Positions 18,830 through 26,876 of a stretch of 64,000 bases of DNA are shown here, in pieces. The DNA is taken from assembly GCF_004208415.1 (NCBI RefSeq), contig NZ_CP035758.1:2480001-2544000 (forward strand). The letters are read 5' to 3'. The position numbers and the translations under genes are program-made. The notes under the pieces were generated by a model. It saw only the letters and a program-made list of their open reading frames with translations, made no database searches and was not told where the DNA came from. This DNA comes from Ktedonosporobacter rubrisoli (GTDB lineage: Bacteria > Chloroflexota > Ktedonobacteria > Ktedonobacterales > Ktedonobacteraceae). Position 1 is the first letter of the stretch, and each line of letters opens with the position of its first letter.

Positions 18830-19756
18830 ATGCATAAACGCTACCTGGATTGTAATGCCTCTGAATTGCGCTCGATCTCCAAACCTGACCTGCTCGATGC
18901 TCTACGCGCCAGCGAAGGGCGCATCGTCGTCAGCGAAACTATAGGCGCCGTGCAGCCCTTATTGCAGACAATCACCAATGCCGAGCTAGCCGCCAGCCAA
19001 GGCGCCGATGTCCTGTTGCTGAACTTGCTCGACGTCGATACCCCCGCTATACATGGCATGCCGGCTGGCATCGAGCCTGAGGATATCATCCATGCCCTAC
19101 AACACCTGACCGGTCGCGTCATTGGCGTCAATTTAGAAGCCGTTGATCCAGCTTTTCGCCAGGAACAAGGCAGTCTGTGGGATATTAAAGAAGGGCGCGT
19201 GGCAAGCGCTAGGAATGCCCAGAAACTGCTCACGATGGGCGCAAAATTCATTGTACTCACAGGAAATCCAGGAAATGGCATAACGAACAGCGCCATTACA
19301 TCCTCTTTGCAAGAAATTCACGCCGCAGTAGGCGAAAAGATCATTCTCGTTGCCGGGAAAATGCATGCCGCCGGTGTGCTGTCTGAGGGCGGGGAAAGTA
19401 TTCTGACCCTTGATGATATCACTGAGTTCAGAGAGAGTGGCGCGGACATCATCTTGCTTCCCGCCCCGGGCACCGTTCCCGGAATTACCCTTGAGTACGC
19501 ACGAGGGTTAATTGTGCATGCGCACAAACTTGGCGCCATGGCCATGACCGCCATCGGCACATCCCAGGAAGGCGCCAACATCGAAACGATTCGACACATC
19601 GCCTTGATGTGCAAAATGGCCGGCGCTGATTTGCATCATATTGGCGATACTGGATACGTTGGCATAGCCCTGCCCGAGAACATCAATGCATACAGCATAG
19701 CCATTCGCGGAATCAGACATACCTATGCAAGAATGGCCCGCTCAGTCAATAGATAG
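18830..19756 (+). CDS. DUF7916-type TIM-barrel protein (often named haloacid dehalogenase-like)
   Basis: 308-residue cytoplasmic protein. The opening RYLDCNASELRSISKPDLLDALRASEGRIVVSETI is characteristic of a family that databases label haloacid dehalogenase-like or PEP phosphonomutase-like. The alternating strands and helices (GADVLLLNLL, GRVIGVNLEA, GAKFIVLTGNPGNGI, GADIILLPAPGTVPG, LGAMAMTAIGTSQEGAN, GADLHHIGDTGYVGI) suggest a TIM barrel with Asp/Glu and Gly-Asn-Pro loops, but no enzymatic activity is established to my knowledge. A weak AAAGG precedes the ATG and lies directly after the last CRISPR repeat, so array transcripts could run into this gene. A good terminator follows. Confidence 0.7.
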   Translation: MHKRYLDCNASELRSISKPDLLDALRASEGRIVVSETIGAVQPLLQTITNAELAASQGADVLLLNLLDVDTPAIHGMPAGIEPEDIIHALQHLTGRVIGVNLEAVDPAFRQEQGSLWDIKEGRVASARNAQKLLTMGAKFIVLTGNPGNGITNSAITSSLQEIHAAVGEKIILVAGKMHAAGVLSEGGESILTLDDITEFRESGADIILLPAPGTVPGITLEYARGLIVHAHKLGAMAMTAIGTSQEGANIETIRHIALMCKMAGADLHHIGDTGYVGIALPENINAYSIAIRGIRHTYARMARSVNR

Positions 19757-19812
19757 CTCAGTTTTCAGTCATCCAGCAACAGGAATAACCGTAGCAAAAG
19801 AGAGAGGCATCC

Positions 19813-19840
19813 ATAGAGGATTGGAGCCTCTATTCCTTTT
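19813..19840 (+). terminator. rho-independent terminator
   Basis: ATAGAGG (19813-19819) pairs with CCTCTAT (19827-19833) and is followed by TCCTTTTT, 57 bases after the DUF7916-type gene. Confidence 0.7.
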
Positions 19841-19877
19841 TGCGCCAGGTCCTCAGTACCAGGCTTGAAGATGAAAT

Positions 19878-20624
19878 TTAGTCCTGGGAAGCAGGAGAAG
19901 CGCGACGTTCCAGATAGCGCCTGAGCAGATTGAGCGCCGAAATTGCCGCAGCCTGCTTGTTCTCTTCACGCTCGGGTCCCGCACAGCGCTCCGAACCCGT
20001 ACCCGTGAGCATCCCGTATGGACCGTCGATAGCGATATAAACCGTACCTACCGGTTTATCCTCCTGCTTATCGGGACCAGCGATACCTGTAATGCCCAAC
20101 CCTATATCTGTATCGAGAAACTTGCGCACTGCCTGCGCCATCGCCCGGGCAGTTTCCTCGCTGACGACTCCATATTGCTCAATCGTCTCATGTGGCACGC
20201 CCATGCGCTCCTTCAGGGGCGTACTGTAAGAAACAATGCCGCCGATAAAATGGGCAGCGCTCTCGTGAACATCGGTCAGTGCGCTAGCAATCAGGCCCCC
20301 TGTGAGCGATTCCATCGTGGAGACTGTCAGCGGCCCCTTATCAAGATATGTGCCGATGATCTTCTGTAACGAAGCTTCCTCTGCGCTGAGCACATAGTTG
20401 GTGAGTAGCGCGCGTATGCGCTGCTCAGCGCGGTCAAGGAGGCCTTCACCTTCTGCGCGCGTTGGCGCTTGTGTGCAGAGGCGTAAGGTAATGTACTGAG
20501 CAGAGTTCTGGATGCTCAGCTCTGGATCAGCCAGCTCTAGCAGGGCTTGGAGGCGCTTCCTGATCGTTTCTTCCTTGAGTTCTACAATGTAGAATGTGCG
20601 TGTACATATGTTTTGCTTGTTCAT
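19878..20624 (-). CDS. CinA C-terminal-domain protein (PncC-like amidohydrolase)
   Basis: 248-residue protein. Residues 1-85 resemble the KH-like middle domain of CinA. Residues 90-245 are the nicotinamide-nucleotide amidohydrolase domain: TVSTMESLTGGLIASALTDV, FIGGIVSYS, YGVVSEETARAMA, ITGIAGPDKQEDKPVGTVYIAI. The Cys of the usual ESCTGG is Leu here, but the nearby Ser, the proposed nucleophile, is kept. The MoCF N-terminal domain of full CinA is missing. The frame is open to 20801, but family similarity begins at the ATG at 20624. Its first 200 bases and upstream DNA are duplicated at 24647-25061, showing that it once followed the EamA transporter gene. Probable role: recycling of deamidated pyridine nucleotides. 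Confidence 0.8.
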   Translation of the reverse strand: MNKQNICTRTFYIVELKEETIRKRLQALLELADPELSIQNSAQYITLRLCTQAPTRAEGEGLLDRAEQRIRALLTNYVLSAEEASLQKIIGTYLDKGPLTVSTMESLTGGLIASALTDVHESAAHFIGGIVSYSTPLKERMGVPHETIEQYGVVSEETARAMAQAVRKFLDTDIGLGITGIAGPDKQEDKPVGTVYIAIDGPYGMLTGTGSERCAGPEREENKQAAAISALNLLRRYLERRASPASQD

Positions 20625-20838
20625 TGTTTTTTCTGAAATATCTAGCCAGAATATCTTTCTGGGATAGCACGTTCTTTCTCTTATTAGCACGTAATAGGAG
20701 CCCTTAAGGAGGCAGTTTGCCTCAAGATGAAGGACAGCTAATTCAGAGCGAGCAGGATGATTCCAAGCATGATGATACCTGCGGCGCCAAGACGCTGCCA
20801 CTTATGACCTTCCGAGAGCAGACGAGCACCCAGCAGGG
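20423..20838. repeat. 415-bp direct repeat, left copy
   Basis: Nearly identical to 24647-25061, offset 4223 bases through nearly all its length. It covers the start of the cinA-like gene, the intergenic region and the last 100 bases of an EamA transporter gene. Differences are clustered in the first 60 bases, including one missing G in the right copy. Identity stops abruptly at 20838, inside the transporter sequence. Confidence 0.93.
20738..20838 (-). pseudogene. 3' fragment of EamA transporter gene
   Basis: Encodes only the last 33 or so residues of the EamA transporter (LLGARLLSEGHKWQRLGAAG and on to the stop), with one Ser-to-Ile difference from the intact gene at 24961-25827. Upstream of 20838 the sequence is unrelated. 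It is the left-hand remnant of the split locus. Confidence 0.85.
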
Positions 20839-21023
20839 CATACTTGATCAACACCCGGGTGCGCATTTGGGCACTCCTATTTTTCGCGTATCTGGGAGAT
20901 AACTCTAAGTGTATATATAACTTAAACTCCATATTATAACGTATATTGCCGTTTTCATACTTTGAAAGCTACATCACTCCTTACACTTATAAGAATTCTT
21001 ATGATAGATAATATTAAAAAAGA

Positions 21024-21052
21024 TTGAAAAATTGCTTAGCATCATGTATAAT
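21024..21052 (+). promoter_or_regulatory. sigma-70-type promoter for the Cys-rich gene
   Basis: TTGAAA (21024-21029), a 17-base spacer and a perfect TATAAT (21047-21052) lie 71 bases before the ATG at 21123. The surrounding DNA is AT-rich. Confidence 0.7.
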
Positions 21053-21122
21053 CGTATAAGTGACTAGTTGATGTTTGCTGTAATTGATAGTATCTTACGC
21101 CCTATTTCCAGGAGTTACCCGG

Positions 21123-21431
21123 ATGCACAAGGATACAGAGAGCTCTGATCCCGATCCCCAACTAACCAGGAAACGCGTGACTAGACGTCTGTTCGTCAAA
21201 ATCGCTGCCGGGCTTGTTGCATTTATTCCATCTGCGTATACTTTAGCCGAAAATGCTCTCAAAGCGAGTGCAGCTTCTCTTCCTCCGCTCTATGTGCCCT
21301 GCTCAGAGCTATACTGCAACATATGGACTACCTACTGCTCATGTGGAGCCAAATACTGTGTCTTCTATTGTTTAGATAGTAGAACAGAAGGAGATTGTGG
21401 ATATAGAACAAGTGATTGTGGCATCTGCTAA
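21123..21431 (+). CDS. Tat-exported cysteine-rich small protein (nine Cys)
   Basis: 102-residue precursor, family not recognised. The basic N-region has KRVTRRLFVKIAAG, matching the twin-arginine export pattern (S/T-RR-x-F-x-K), followed by a moderately hydrophobic stretch and a likely cleavage site near ASAASL. The mature part is about 50 residues with nine cysteines (PCSELYCNIWTTYCSCGAKY and onward to the terminal GIC), so it should be heavily disulfide-bonded or metal-binding outside the membrane. The pattern recalls methylamine dehydrogenase light chains, also Tat-exported, which need MauE for disulfide formation; a MauE-type gene lies 600 bases downstream. A bacteriocin-like or other modified peptide is equally possible. 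The start follows CAGGAG; an upstream frame to 21084 has no ribosome binding site. Confidence 0.7.
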   Translation: MHKDTESSDPDPQLTRKRVTRRLFVKIAAGLVAFIPSAYTLAENALKASAASLPPLYVPCSELYCNIWTTYCSCGAKYCVFYCLDSRTEGDCGYRTSDCGIC

Positions 21432-21466
21432 GTATAATAGCAAGACCTTTTAGGAAGGAGTCAATC

Positions 21467-21799
21467 ATGGAACAATCTCAAAAAAGAATTGGCGGAAAAC
21501 CGCTTCCTCCACCACCCAGTGGCCCTCCACCCTGGTTCAAGGATGTTCCGGGAACTCTTGAAGTAAAGGTAAGAGTACTCACACGTGACCATCCTGAGTA
21601 TGAAGGCTCAAAACATCGCATCCAAACAGTGGACAGGTTCCTGGCAAATAGTCCTAAAGCATCGAATGGTAATCCGTATACTATAGAATGGATGGACCCA
21701 TTCCATGGAAAGAAACATACTATTGACTTAACACAGTGGGCCACTGATGCCAGAGACGCCCTTGTAAACATCGAATGCTCATTTCATCCAGCAAAGTAA
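21467..21799 (+). CDS. hypothetical protein, 110 aa, Pro-rich N-terminus
   Basis: No family recognised. Residues 1-27 are Lys/Pro-rich (GGKPLPPPPSGPPPWFKDVP), followed by a beta-rich globular part, EVKVRVLTRDHPEYEGSKH, then DPFHGKKHTIDLTQW, and a C-terminal helix. No signal peptide and only one Cys. It starts 35 bases after the Cys-rich gene behind AGGAAGGAG and is followed by a strong terminator, so the two genes form one operon. Position suggests a cytoplasmic partner of the exported Cys-rich protein; that is inference. Confidence 0.65.
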   Translation: MEQSQKRIGGKPLPPPPSGPPPWFKDVPGTLEVKVRVLTRDHPEYEGSKHRIQTVDRFLANSPKASNGNPYTIEWMDPFHGKKHTIDLTQWATDARDALVNIECSFHPAK

Positions 21800-21814
21800 T
21801 TCCTCAACTTTCGA

Positions 21815-21847
21815 GTAGCAAACAGGAAGTCCTGTTTGCTACTTTTT
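21815..21847 (+). terminator. strong rho-independent terminator
   Basis: A 13-bp perfect stem, GTAGCAAACAGGA with TCCTGTTTGCTAC, has a 2-base spacer at the top (in practice a slightly larger loop) and is followed by TTTTT. It closes the Cys-rich/110-aa operon. Confidence 0.88.
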
Positions 21848-22022
21848 CTCGACGTTTGCTTTGAAGTAATATCGTAAGGAATGTTATAGAAGAACTAGCT
21901 CTCTAATAGAGCAGATAGGAGCCCCGGTTAGGAATCCACAACTTCTTTTCTTGTTTTTTACAAACTGAATGAGATCATTGACTTTTGTTCATGCCAGAGT
22001 GAGAAATTTAGTGAGGTTGAGA

Positions 22023-22629
22023 ATGATGAGTATTGTACGCTTCCTTCTCGAATTATATTTTGCGCTATTATTGTGTGTATCTGGAATGACAAAACTGTAT
22101 GATATTCAATCTTTTTACAGGTACACTATATAAGCAAGGTATACTTCCGTTATGGAGCATCAAATGGGTAAGTAAAATCTTCCCCTGGATTGAAATTGGT
22201 TTGTCGCTGCTTCTTACTGCAGGTTTTTTAGAAAAACTAGTGTCGTTTTTGGTAGTATCTCTTTTTGTCATATTCCTCAGTATAAAGCTCACCTTATTTT
22301 TTAAGAAGGCACACGTGAGCTGTGGGTGCAATAGTCAATCAACTTCAGAGGTTGTTGATGGAGTGAGTATCTTTGTAGCCATAATTTACATTGCATTATC
22401 CACCTTTCACATGATATTGGCTGTTTTGAATACACCGATTAGTATATTTTGGCACCTCGTTGAGAGTGGCTGTATTATCCTCCTCTGGAGCTTGCTCCTA
22501 ATTGGGTGCATAATCCACTATAAACGACAACTCAAAATAAATCCTCAAGAAGTAGAGGTCACTTCACAGAAACCGGTATTTTTCTTTAGAGATGAGGAAG
22601 GGAATACTCTTACTATAATAGATTATTAG
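22023..22629 (+). pseudogene. MauE-type membrane protein, frameshifted
   Basis: Frame 1 begins at ATG ATG (22023), 7 bases after GAGG, and encodes YFALLLCVSGMTKLYDIQSF followed by YRYTI, the first helix and loop of MauE/DoxX-like proteins, before TAA at about 22131. The rest continues in another frame from about 22125 (LYKQGILPLWSIKWVSKIFP, then the remaining helices and SCGC) to 22629. Joining the frames near 22125 gives one continuous MauE-like protein with four membrane helices and a Cys-Gly-Cys motif. MauE is needed for methylamine dehydrogenase light-chain maturation. A single-base loss is the simplest reading; sequencing error or recoding cannot be excluded. The ORF from 22099 alone would lack the first helix. 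Confidence 0.7.
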
Positions 22630-22741
22630 GCTCTTGTTTATTTGAATGGTAAAGTAATTCATAATTTTTGAGTTCTTGATGCATAGAAAGGTATCAAAAA
22701 AATATAGCATTGAGTAATCAAAGTACTAACAGGCAAACACT

Positions 22742-22939
22742 GTGAAGTGCATTATAAAAGTGACGAAAGCGTTCTATGAACAAGATCAAAACGTTTACAT
22801 CTATTCAATAACTATCTCCCTTCTTCCTAAAGAACCCTATCATGTTACTGCCATTTTATCAAACGGAATACCCCGCCAAATTGAGCTACGCACTTCCCCT
22901 CACGGCAATCTCTACGTCCATGAAGAATACACCCTGTAA
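22742..22939 (+). CDS. hypothetical protein, 65 aa
   Basis: Weakly supported small gene starting with GTG and lacking a clear ribosome binding site. The product is MKCIIKVTKAFYEQDQNVYI followed by a beta-rich stretch ending YVHEEYTL; it is not recognised. Codon use resembles its AT-rich neighbours. Its stop codon lies inside the 8-bp target duplication of the adjacent IS66-type element, so the insertion landed just at its 3' end without truncating it. Confidence 0.4.
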   Translation: MKCIIKVTKAFYEQDQNVYIYSITISLLPKEPYHVTAILSNGIPRQIELRTSPHGNLYVHEEYTL

Positions 22940-22943
22940 ATTC

Positions 22944-24530
22944 GTAACTATTCAGGTGGGTCAGGAGAAAGCAGGAAGAACAGGGGTCCCTGAAAATAGG
23001 TGATCGAAGGCAGAGAACAGTGCAATGCCTTGCTTTCGCAACGTGGAGAGGTAACTGCGAATGCGACAGAACATAGCAATTCCCAGCTCGGTGCGGAAGC
23101 AGCCAGAGACTTTTTGCTGCACCTTGATCATGCGCAGGTCGCGCTCGGCCTGGTTGTTGTCAAACGGCACAGCAAAATCATGGAGGAACCGAAGCACCTC
23201 CCACTTTCTCTGAGAGAAACGATCCAGCAGGTTACGGGCCGGGCTTTGTTTGGCTCGTCCTGGGAGTCGTTTTCCCTGTGCTGACTTCTTGGGTGGACCC
23301 GGCGGTGGATGAGCGAGATAGCCTTCTGCCAGGATCTCATCATAGCGACAAAGCAAGCGTGCGAGCACGAGCAAATCCAATTGTGGCTGACCATGTGTTT
23401 TCGCTCGCTCCACCTCAGCCTTCATGTCGAGCAACAGCTCTTTCATCGCTCTCGCCCAGACTTGTCCTAGTTCTTCCTCGATAAAGGTCAGCTCTCGCAG
23501 ATGATGGACATTGCATAAGGCTTGGGTAAAGCAGTAGCTCTGATAGCTCTGCAACCCATCATGAACACTGGTGCCACGAAACTGTGGAGCGATGCCAATG
23601 GCATCAAGGGCCACCCGTCCCCGACTCGGATGAGCCGCATAATAGGTCAGCCGAGCCGTCGAGCAGACATGCACCCACCAGCCCTCTGTGCCGACCCGCA
23701 TCCCGGTTTCATCCTGATTGAGTACCTTGGCCTTGACCACAGCCGCTCTCAGACGAGTTTCGACCTCCTCCAACTGATGGTAACAGGTTTTGACAAAGCT
23801 AGCGATGCTGCCCGCCGAGAGTTGGACTCCCAGCAATTCCTGCAAGAGTTGACTAGCGCGAGCATAAGGCAGAGCCTGACCTTGCACCAAATAGGTGGCG
23901 AGCGTTTGGATGCCTCTTCCATACTGTGTTGGAGCCTTCACGCTCGCTGGAAAAGACGCTCGTGTCAGGTGATAACATACGGGGCATTGCTTTTCTTCCA
24001 CGCGATGCTCCTTGATCCAGAGCCGTTGGCTGGGCAAGTCAATCACCTGGCGTCGTTCTGGTAGAGCTGCTGGAAGGCCACTGAGATCACGGTGACAGTG
24101 GGAACAGGCAAGAACTGGATGCACGAGGATCTCATCAGGCGTCTGGACCTGGCGCAGATGATGTCCTCGATGGCCTTTTTGTCCTCCAGGTTTCTTGCCA
24201 CTCGGCTGCCGCAAGCTCTTAGGAACACGAACAAAGCGATCTGAAGAAGGTGGGAGGCTGCTGTTATGACTATCTTTGGCCACCTGCCCTTCCAAGGCTT
24301 TGATGTGCTCTTGCTGGGAGGCAATCACTCCTTCCAGTTCCTTGATCTGCTTGTGCAGCGAACCAATGGCCTGGATGGACTCCCGCACACACTCATGTAA
24401 GGTGCGATTGGTATGTCGTAGCGCGTCATTCTCTTGTCGCAGCTGCTCCAACTCGTCATCCTTGTTCATAAGCCTACTCTAGCAGATTGACAGCTCTCTC
24501 CGCAACTACCTAGCCCATCTGAATAGTTAC
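22944..24530 (-). mobile_element. IS66-family insertion sequence, 1587 bp
   Basis: Terminal inverted repeats begin GTAACTATTCAG on both ends (22944 and, inverted, 24530), then diverge slightly. The 8-bp target duplication GTAAATTC is intact at 22936-22943 and 24531-24538, the length expected for IS66. It carries only the large transposase gene and no tnpA/tnpB accessory genes, as in the single-gene subgroup. Intact ends, duplication and reading frame point to a recent insertion. Confidence 0.93.
22961..24469 (-). CDS. IS66-family transposase
   Basis: 502-residue DDE transposase. Residues 1-65 are a coiled coil (DELEQLRQENDALRHTN). The linker SHNSSLPPSSDRFVRVPKSL and the basic KKPGGQKGHRGHHL are IS66 hallmarks. 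A zinc-binding part contains CSHCHRDL and CPVC. The catalytic core has VLNQDETGMRVG, TSVHDGLQSYQSY and the Glu of FDNNQAERDLRMIKVQQKVSG. The C-terminus includes the usual short tail. The frame is complete and the element's ends are intact, so it may be active. It binds the inverted repeats and moves the element by cut-and-paste or copy-out mechanisms not resolved by the sequence. Confidence 0.95.
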   Translation of the reverse strand: MNKDDELEQLRQENDALRHTNRTLHECVRESIQAIGSLHKQIKELEGVIASQQEHIKALEGQVAKDSHNSSLPPSSDRFVRVPKSLRQPSGKKPGGQKGHRGHHLRQVQTPDEILVHPVLACSHCHRDLSGLPAALPERRQVIDLPSQRLWIKEHRVEEKQCPVCYHLTRASFPASVKAPTQYGRGIQTLATYLVQGQALPYARASQLLQELLGVQLSAGSIASFVKTCYHQLEEVETRLRAAVVKAKVLNQDETGMRVGTEGWWVHVCSTARLTYYAAHPSRGRVALDAIGIAPQFRGTSVHDGLQSYQSYCFTQALCNVHHLRELTFIEEELGQVWARAMKELLLDMKAEVERAKTHGQPQLDLLVLARLLCRYDEILAEGYLAHPPPGPPKKSAQGKRLPGRAKQSPARNLLDRFSQRKWEVLRFLHDFAVPFDNNQAERDLRMIKVQQKVSGCFRTELGIAMFCRIRSYLSTLRKQGIALFSAFDHLFSGTPVLPAFS

Positions 24531-24646
24531 GTAAATTCTAAGTTCCTAACGGTAAATCAATTTGTGTTGTGGGCAAAATTGGATAACTATGTGGAAAGCA
24601 AGCAGGCGCTACAAAAAGCCTGCAGAGCCAAATCATTTGGTAAATG

Positions 24647-24847
24647 GCTCAGCGCAGTCAAGGAGCCTTCGCCTTCTGCAAGTGTTGGTGCCTGAGTGCA
24701 GAGGCGTAAGGTAATGTACTGAGCAGAGTTCTGGATGCTCAGCTCTGGATCAGCCAGCTCTAGCAGGGCTTGGAGGCGCTTCCTGATCGTTTCTTCCTTG
24801 AGTTCTACAATGTAGAATGTGCGTGTACATATGTTTTGCTTGTTCAT
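24647..24847 (-). pseudogene. 5' fragment of cinA-like gene
   Basis: Carries the start codon (24847) and first 60 or so codons of the cinA-like gene at 19878-20624, then loses frame through a missing G and ends where the duplication ends at 24647. The right-hand remnant of the split EamA-cinA locus; no catalytic domain remains. Confidence 0.85.
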
Positions 24848-25061
24848 TGTTTTTTCTGAAATATCTAGCCAGAATATCTTTCTGGGATAGCACGTTCTTT
24901 CTCTTATTAGCACGTAATAGGAGCCCTTAAGGAGGCAGTTTGCCTCAAGATGAAGGACAGTTAATTCAGGGCGAGCAGGATGCTTCCAAGCATGATGATA
25001 CCTGCGGCGCCAAGACGCTGCCACTTATGACCCTCCGAGAGCAGACGAGCACCTAGCAGGG
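24647..25061. repeat. 415-bp direct repeat, right copy
   Basis: Partner of 20423-20838 in the same orientation. It spans the truncated cinA-like start and the intact 3' end of the EamA transporter gene. The DNA between the copies (20839-24646) is 3808 bases, of which 1587 are the IS66-type element. Confidence 0.93.
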
Positions 25062-25827
25062 TTCCTATCAAGACACTACACTCACGCAACGGAGCAACAT
25101 GGCTGACGGGACTCATGGTGAGGGCGAAGAGGATAAGGATATAGGCCAGCGGCGAGAGAATTGCTACTCCCAGAGCTTCTAAGCTGTAGCGCTGCCAGCT
25201 TTCGCGTAGCGTATTGCGCTGGCCTATCACAAAAGGTGTAAGGATAAGGGCGCGCAAAATGTTTGAGGAGGCATCGAGGAGCAGAGGAGGTATCTGTAAA
25301 GTGCTGACCGCATACTTATCCCAGAGCGTATATGAGGCGATAAAGATGCCCGTCAGCAACGCGTAGCCTATAGCCGGGCGCATCCTGAGTCCCGCGTGCA
25401 GCAAGGTGAGCGGGTTTCCGACAAGAAAGGCCACGCCACTAATGATAAGGGCTATACCAAACAGCGCTGCCAGAGTCGGTCGTTCGCCAAAGAGCAGCAT
25501 GGCCGCTCCTGTCGAGAGCAGCGGACCCGTGCCGCGGGCCAGCGGATAGACGAGCGAAAGATCTCCCACGCGATATCCGCGTTGCAAGAGTAAGAAATAA
25601 GCTACGTGTAGGATGGCCGTACCCAGCACGAAAACATACTGCAGGCCGCGGAGATGAGCCTGGCCCAGCAATATAAGCGCGATGAGTAGGGGCAAATAGA
25701 TGAGCGCCGAGAGTGCGCTAAAAAGCCAGACAAAGGCTGCGCTGTTGCCGGCACGCTTGGCCAGGTAATTCCAGCTCGCGTGCAGACAGGCAGAAATCAA
25801 CACAAGTCCTAAAGCGAGATGACCCAT
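24961..25827 (-). CDS. EamA/DMT-superfamily transporter
   Basis: 288-residue membrane protein with ten predicted helices in two EamA repeats. The first opens GLVLISACLHASWNYLAKRA and includes SLVYPLARGTGPLLSTGAAM with the conserved Pro of helix 4. The second opens GYALLTGIFIASYTLWDKYA and includes SHVAPLRECSVLIGTLLGAR. Drug/metabolite exporters of this type move amino acids or other small metabolites outwards; the substrate is unknown. It is intact, but its last 100 bases are duplicated at 20738-20838. The gene originally ran into the cinA-like gene about 110 bases downstream, so the pair was probably one operon. Confidence 0.85.
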   Translation of the reverse strand: MGHLALGLVLISACLHASWNYLAKRAGNSAAFVWLFSALSALIYLPLLIALILLGQAHLRGLQYVFVLGTAILHVAYFLLLQRGYRVGDLSLVYPLARGTGPLLSTGAAMLLFGERPTLAALFGIALIISGVAFLVGNPLTLLHAGLRMRPAIGYALLTGIFIASYTLWDKYAVSTLQIPPLLLDASSNILRALILTPFVIGQRNTLRESWQRYSLEALGVAILSPLAYILILFALTMSPVSHVAPLRECSVLIGTLLGARLLSEGHKWQRLGAAGIIMLGSILLALN

Positions 25828-26167
25828 GACGTACTTGTAGCCTCCTATGCGGATTCTATGCTAAACCCATCCTTAGGGATCAGTGAACGAAGTAAATAAA
25901 ATTTCTTAAATTTATAATACAATAAAACTTTATTTTGGTAAATCTCTGTGAAATATTATTTTTTAGAGGAAGCGACTTTGACTTTGGAGGTTTTGCCAGC
26001 CCGGAGCACTCTCGTCGTAGCTAATGGATTCATCTGGAGATAGAAGCGGGCGGGTGAGGACAAAGTGGGGGAATGCCTTGAAGCCAGGCGGTTTCGAATG
26101 AGTCAGAGGGAGTGCCTATGCAGGAAATATACTGTTTTCCTACATAAGCATCCTGGAAAGTGTTTGC
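25828..26167. other. gene-free region upstream of the EamA gene
   Basis: 340 bases. An AT-rich tract at 25890-25945 probably holds the minus-strand promoter for the EamA gene (several TATAAT-like hexamers, none decisive). The rest shows no gene or repeat. Confidence 0.4.
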
Positions 26168-26812
26168 TCAAGCCTGAACGCGATGACCAGACTGCTGGGC
26201 GGCAGTATGATGAGCCAGATTCAGGGCAAATGCGGGAGAATGTTCAAGGACTACATGCAGAAAATCTTCTACTGTTTCTTGCCTTGCCCACGACCGCTGA
26301 TATTCTGCAGCCAGTGAGAACCAGCTCACAGGTATAGCACCAGCCTGCACAAGGCGCGAAACCGCTATCTGATGGGTTTCGACTGTCTCCCCTCCACAAG
26401 CATCGATGACCACGTAGACATCAAAGCCCCGTCTCAGCCCTTCGAGGGCAGTCAACAGGAGGCATCCTTCGGTCATTAAACCGGCCATAATCAACTTTTT
26501 GCGCCCTGTCGCTTCAACTGCCGCTGCAAACTCAGGAGTTTCAAAGGCATTGAAGTTTCCACCGCGTCTCACCACAGGATGATCGGCAATTAAGTGGTGC
26601 AGTGCTGGATAAATCGGTCCAGGTGTATCAGTATCTTGACCGTTCGTCACTATGAGCGGTACGTTAAACGTCAGTGCTACTTTGGCAAGCGCTGTCACTG
26701 AATTCACATTGTGCTCGACTGTCGTTGAGCCAATCAGATTGGCAAAGCCAACCGAATAGTCGATAAGAATGATGCTACTGTTTTCAGGCGTTACTGGTTC
26801 AAGATTAGTCAT
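26168..26812 (-). CDS. isochorismatase-family cysteine hydrolase
   Basis: 214-residue alpha/beta hydrolase. The strand SSIILIDYSVGFANL carries the catalytic Asp. LTFNVPLIVTNGQDT is the conserved second strand; the usual cis-peptide/Lys region is less clear. The nucleophile Cys is in KKLIMAGLMTEGCLLLTALEGL, followed by GFDVYVVIDACGG. This pattern is closest to ycaC-like hydrolases of unknown substrate. The frame is open to 26839, but GGAAAGGAAG precedes the ATG at 26812. It is divergent from a TetR regulator gene 180 bases away, the usual layout of a repressor and its target. Confidence 0.85.
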   Translation of the reverse strand: MTNLEPVTPENSSIILIDYSVGFANLIGSTTVEHNVNSVTALAKVALTFNVPLIVTNGQDTDTPGPIYPALHHLIADHPVVRRGGNFNAFETPEFAAAVEATGRKKLIMAGLMTEGCLLLTALEGLRRGFDVYVVIDACGGETVETHQIAVSRLVQAGAIPVSWFSLAAEYQRSWARQETVEDFLHVVLEHSPAFALNLAHHTAAQQSGHRVQA

Positions 26813-26876
26813 GGAACTCTTCCTTTCCTGTCTCTGCATGAAGCCACGCAGAGGGATAAATCAGATGGCATCAGGC

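Noticed and set aside
17077..19756. cas genes around array 1
   Set aside because: Neighbours are topoisomerase IB and a DUF7916-type protein; no Cas1, Cas2, Cas3, Cas10 or RAMP motif was found there or near array 2.
21123..21431. Naming the Cys-rich protein a methylamine dehydrogenase light chain
   Set aside because: Only nine cysteines in about 50 residues, no identifiable tryptophylquinone Trp pair, and no heavy-chain gene nearby.
22742..22939. IS66-type insertion truncating the 65-aa gene
   Set aside because: The stop codon lies within the native target sequence, so the reading frame is complete without the element.
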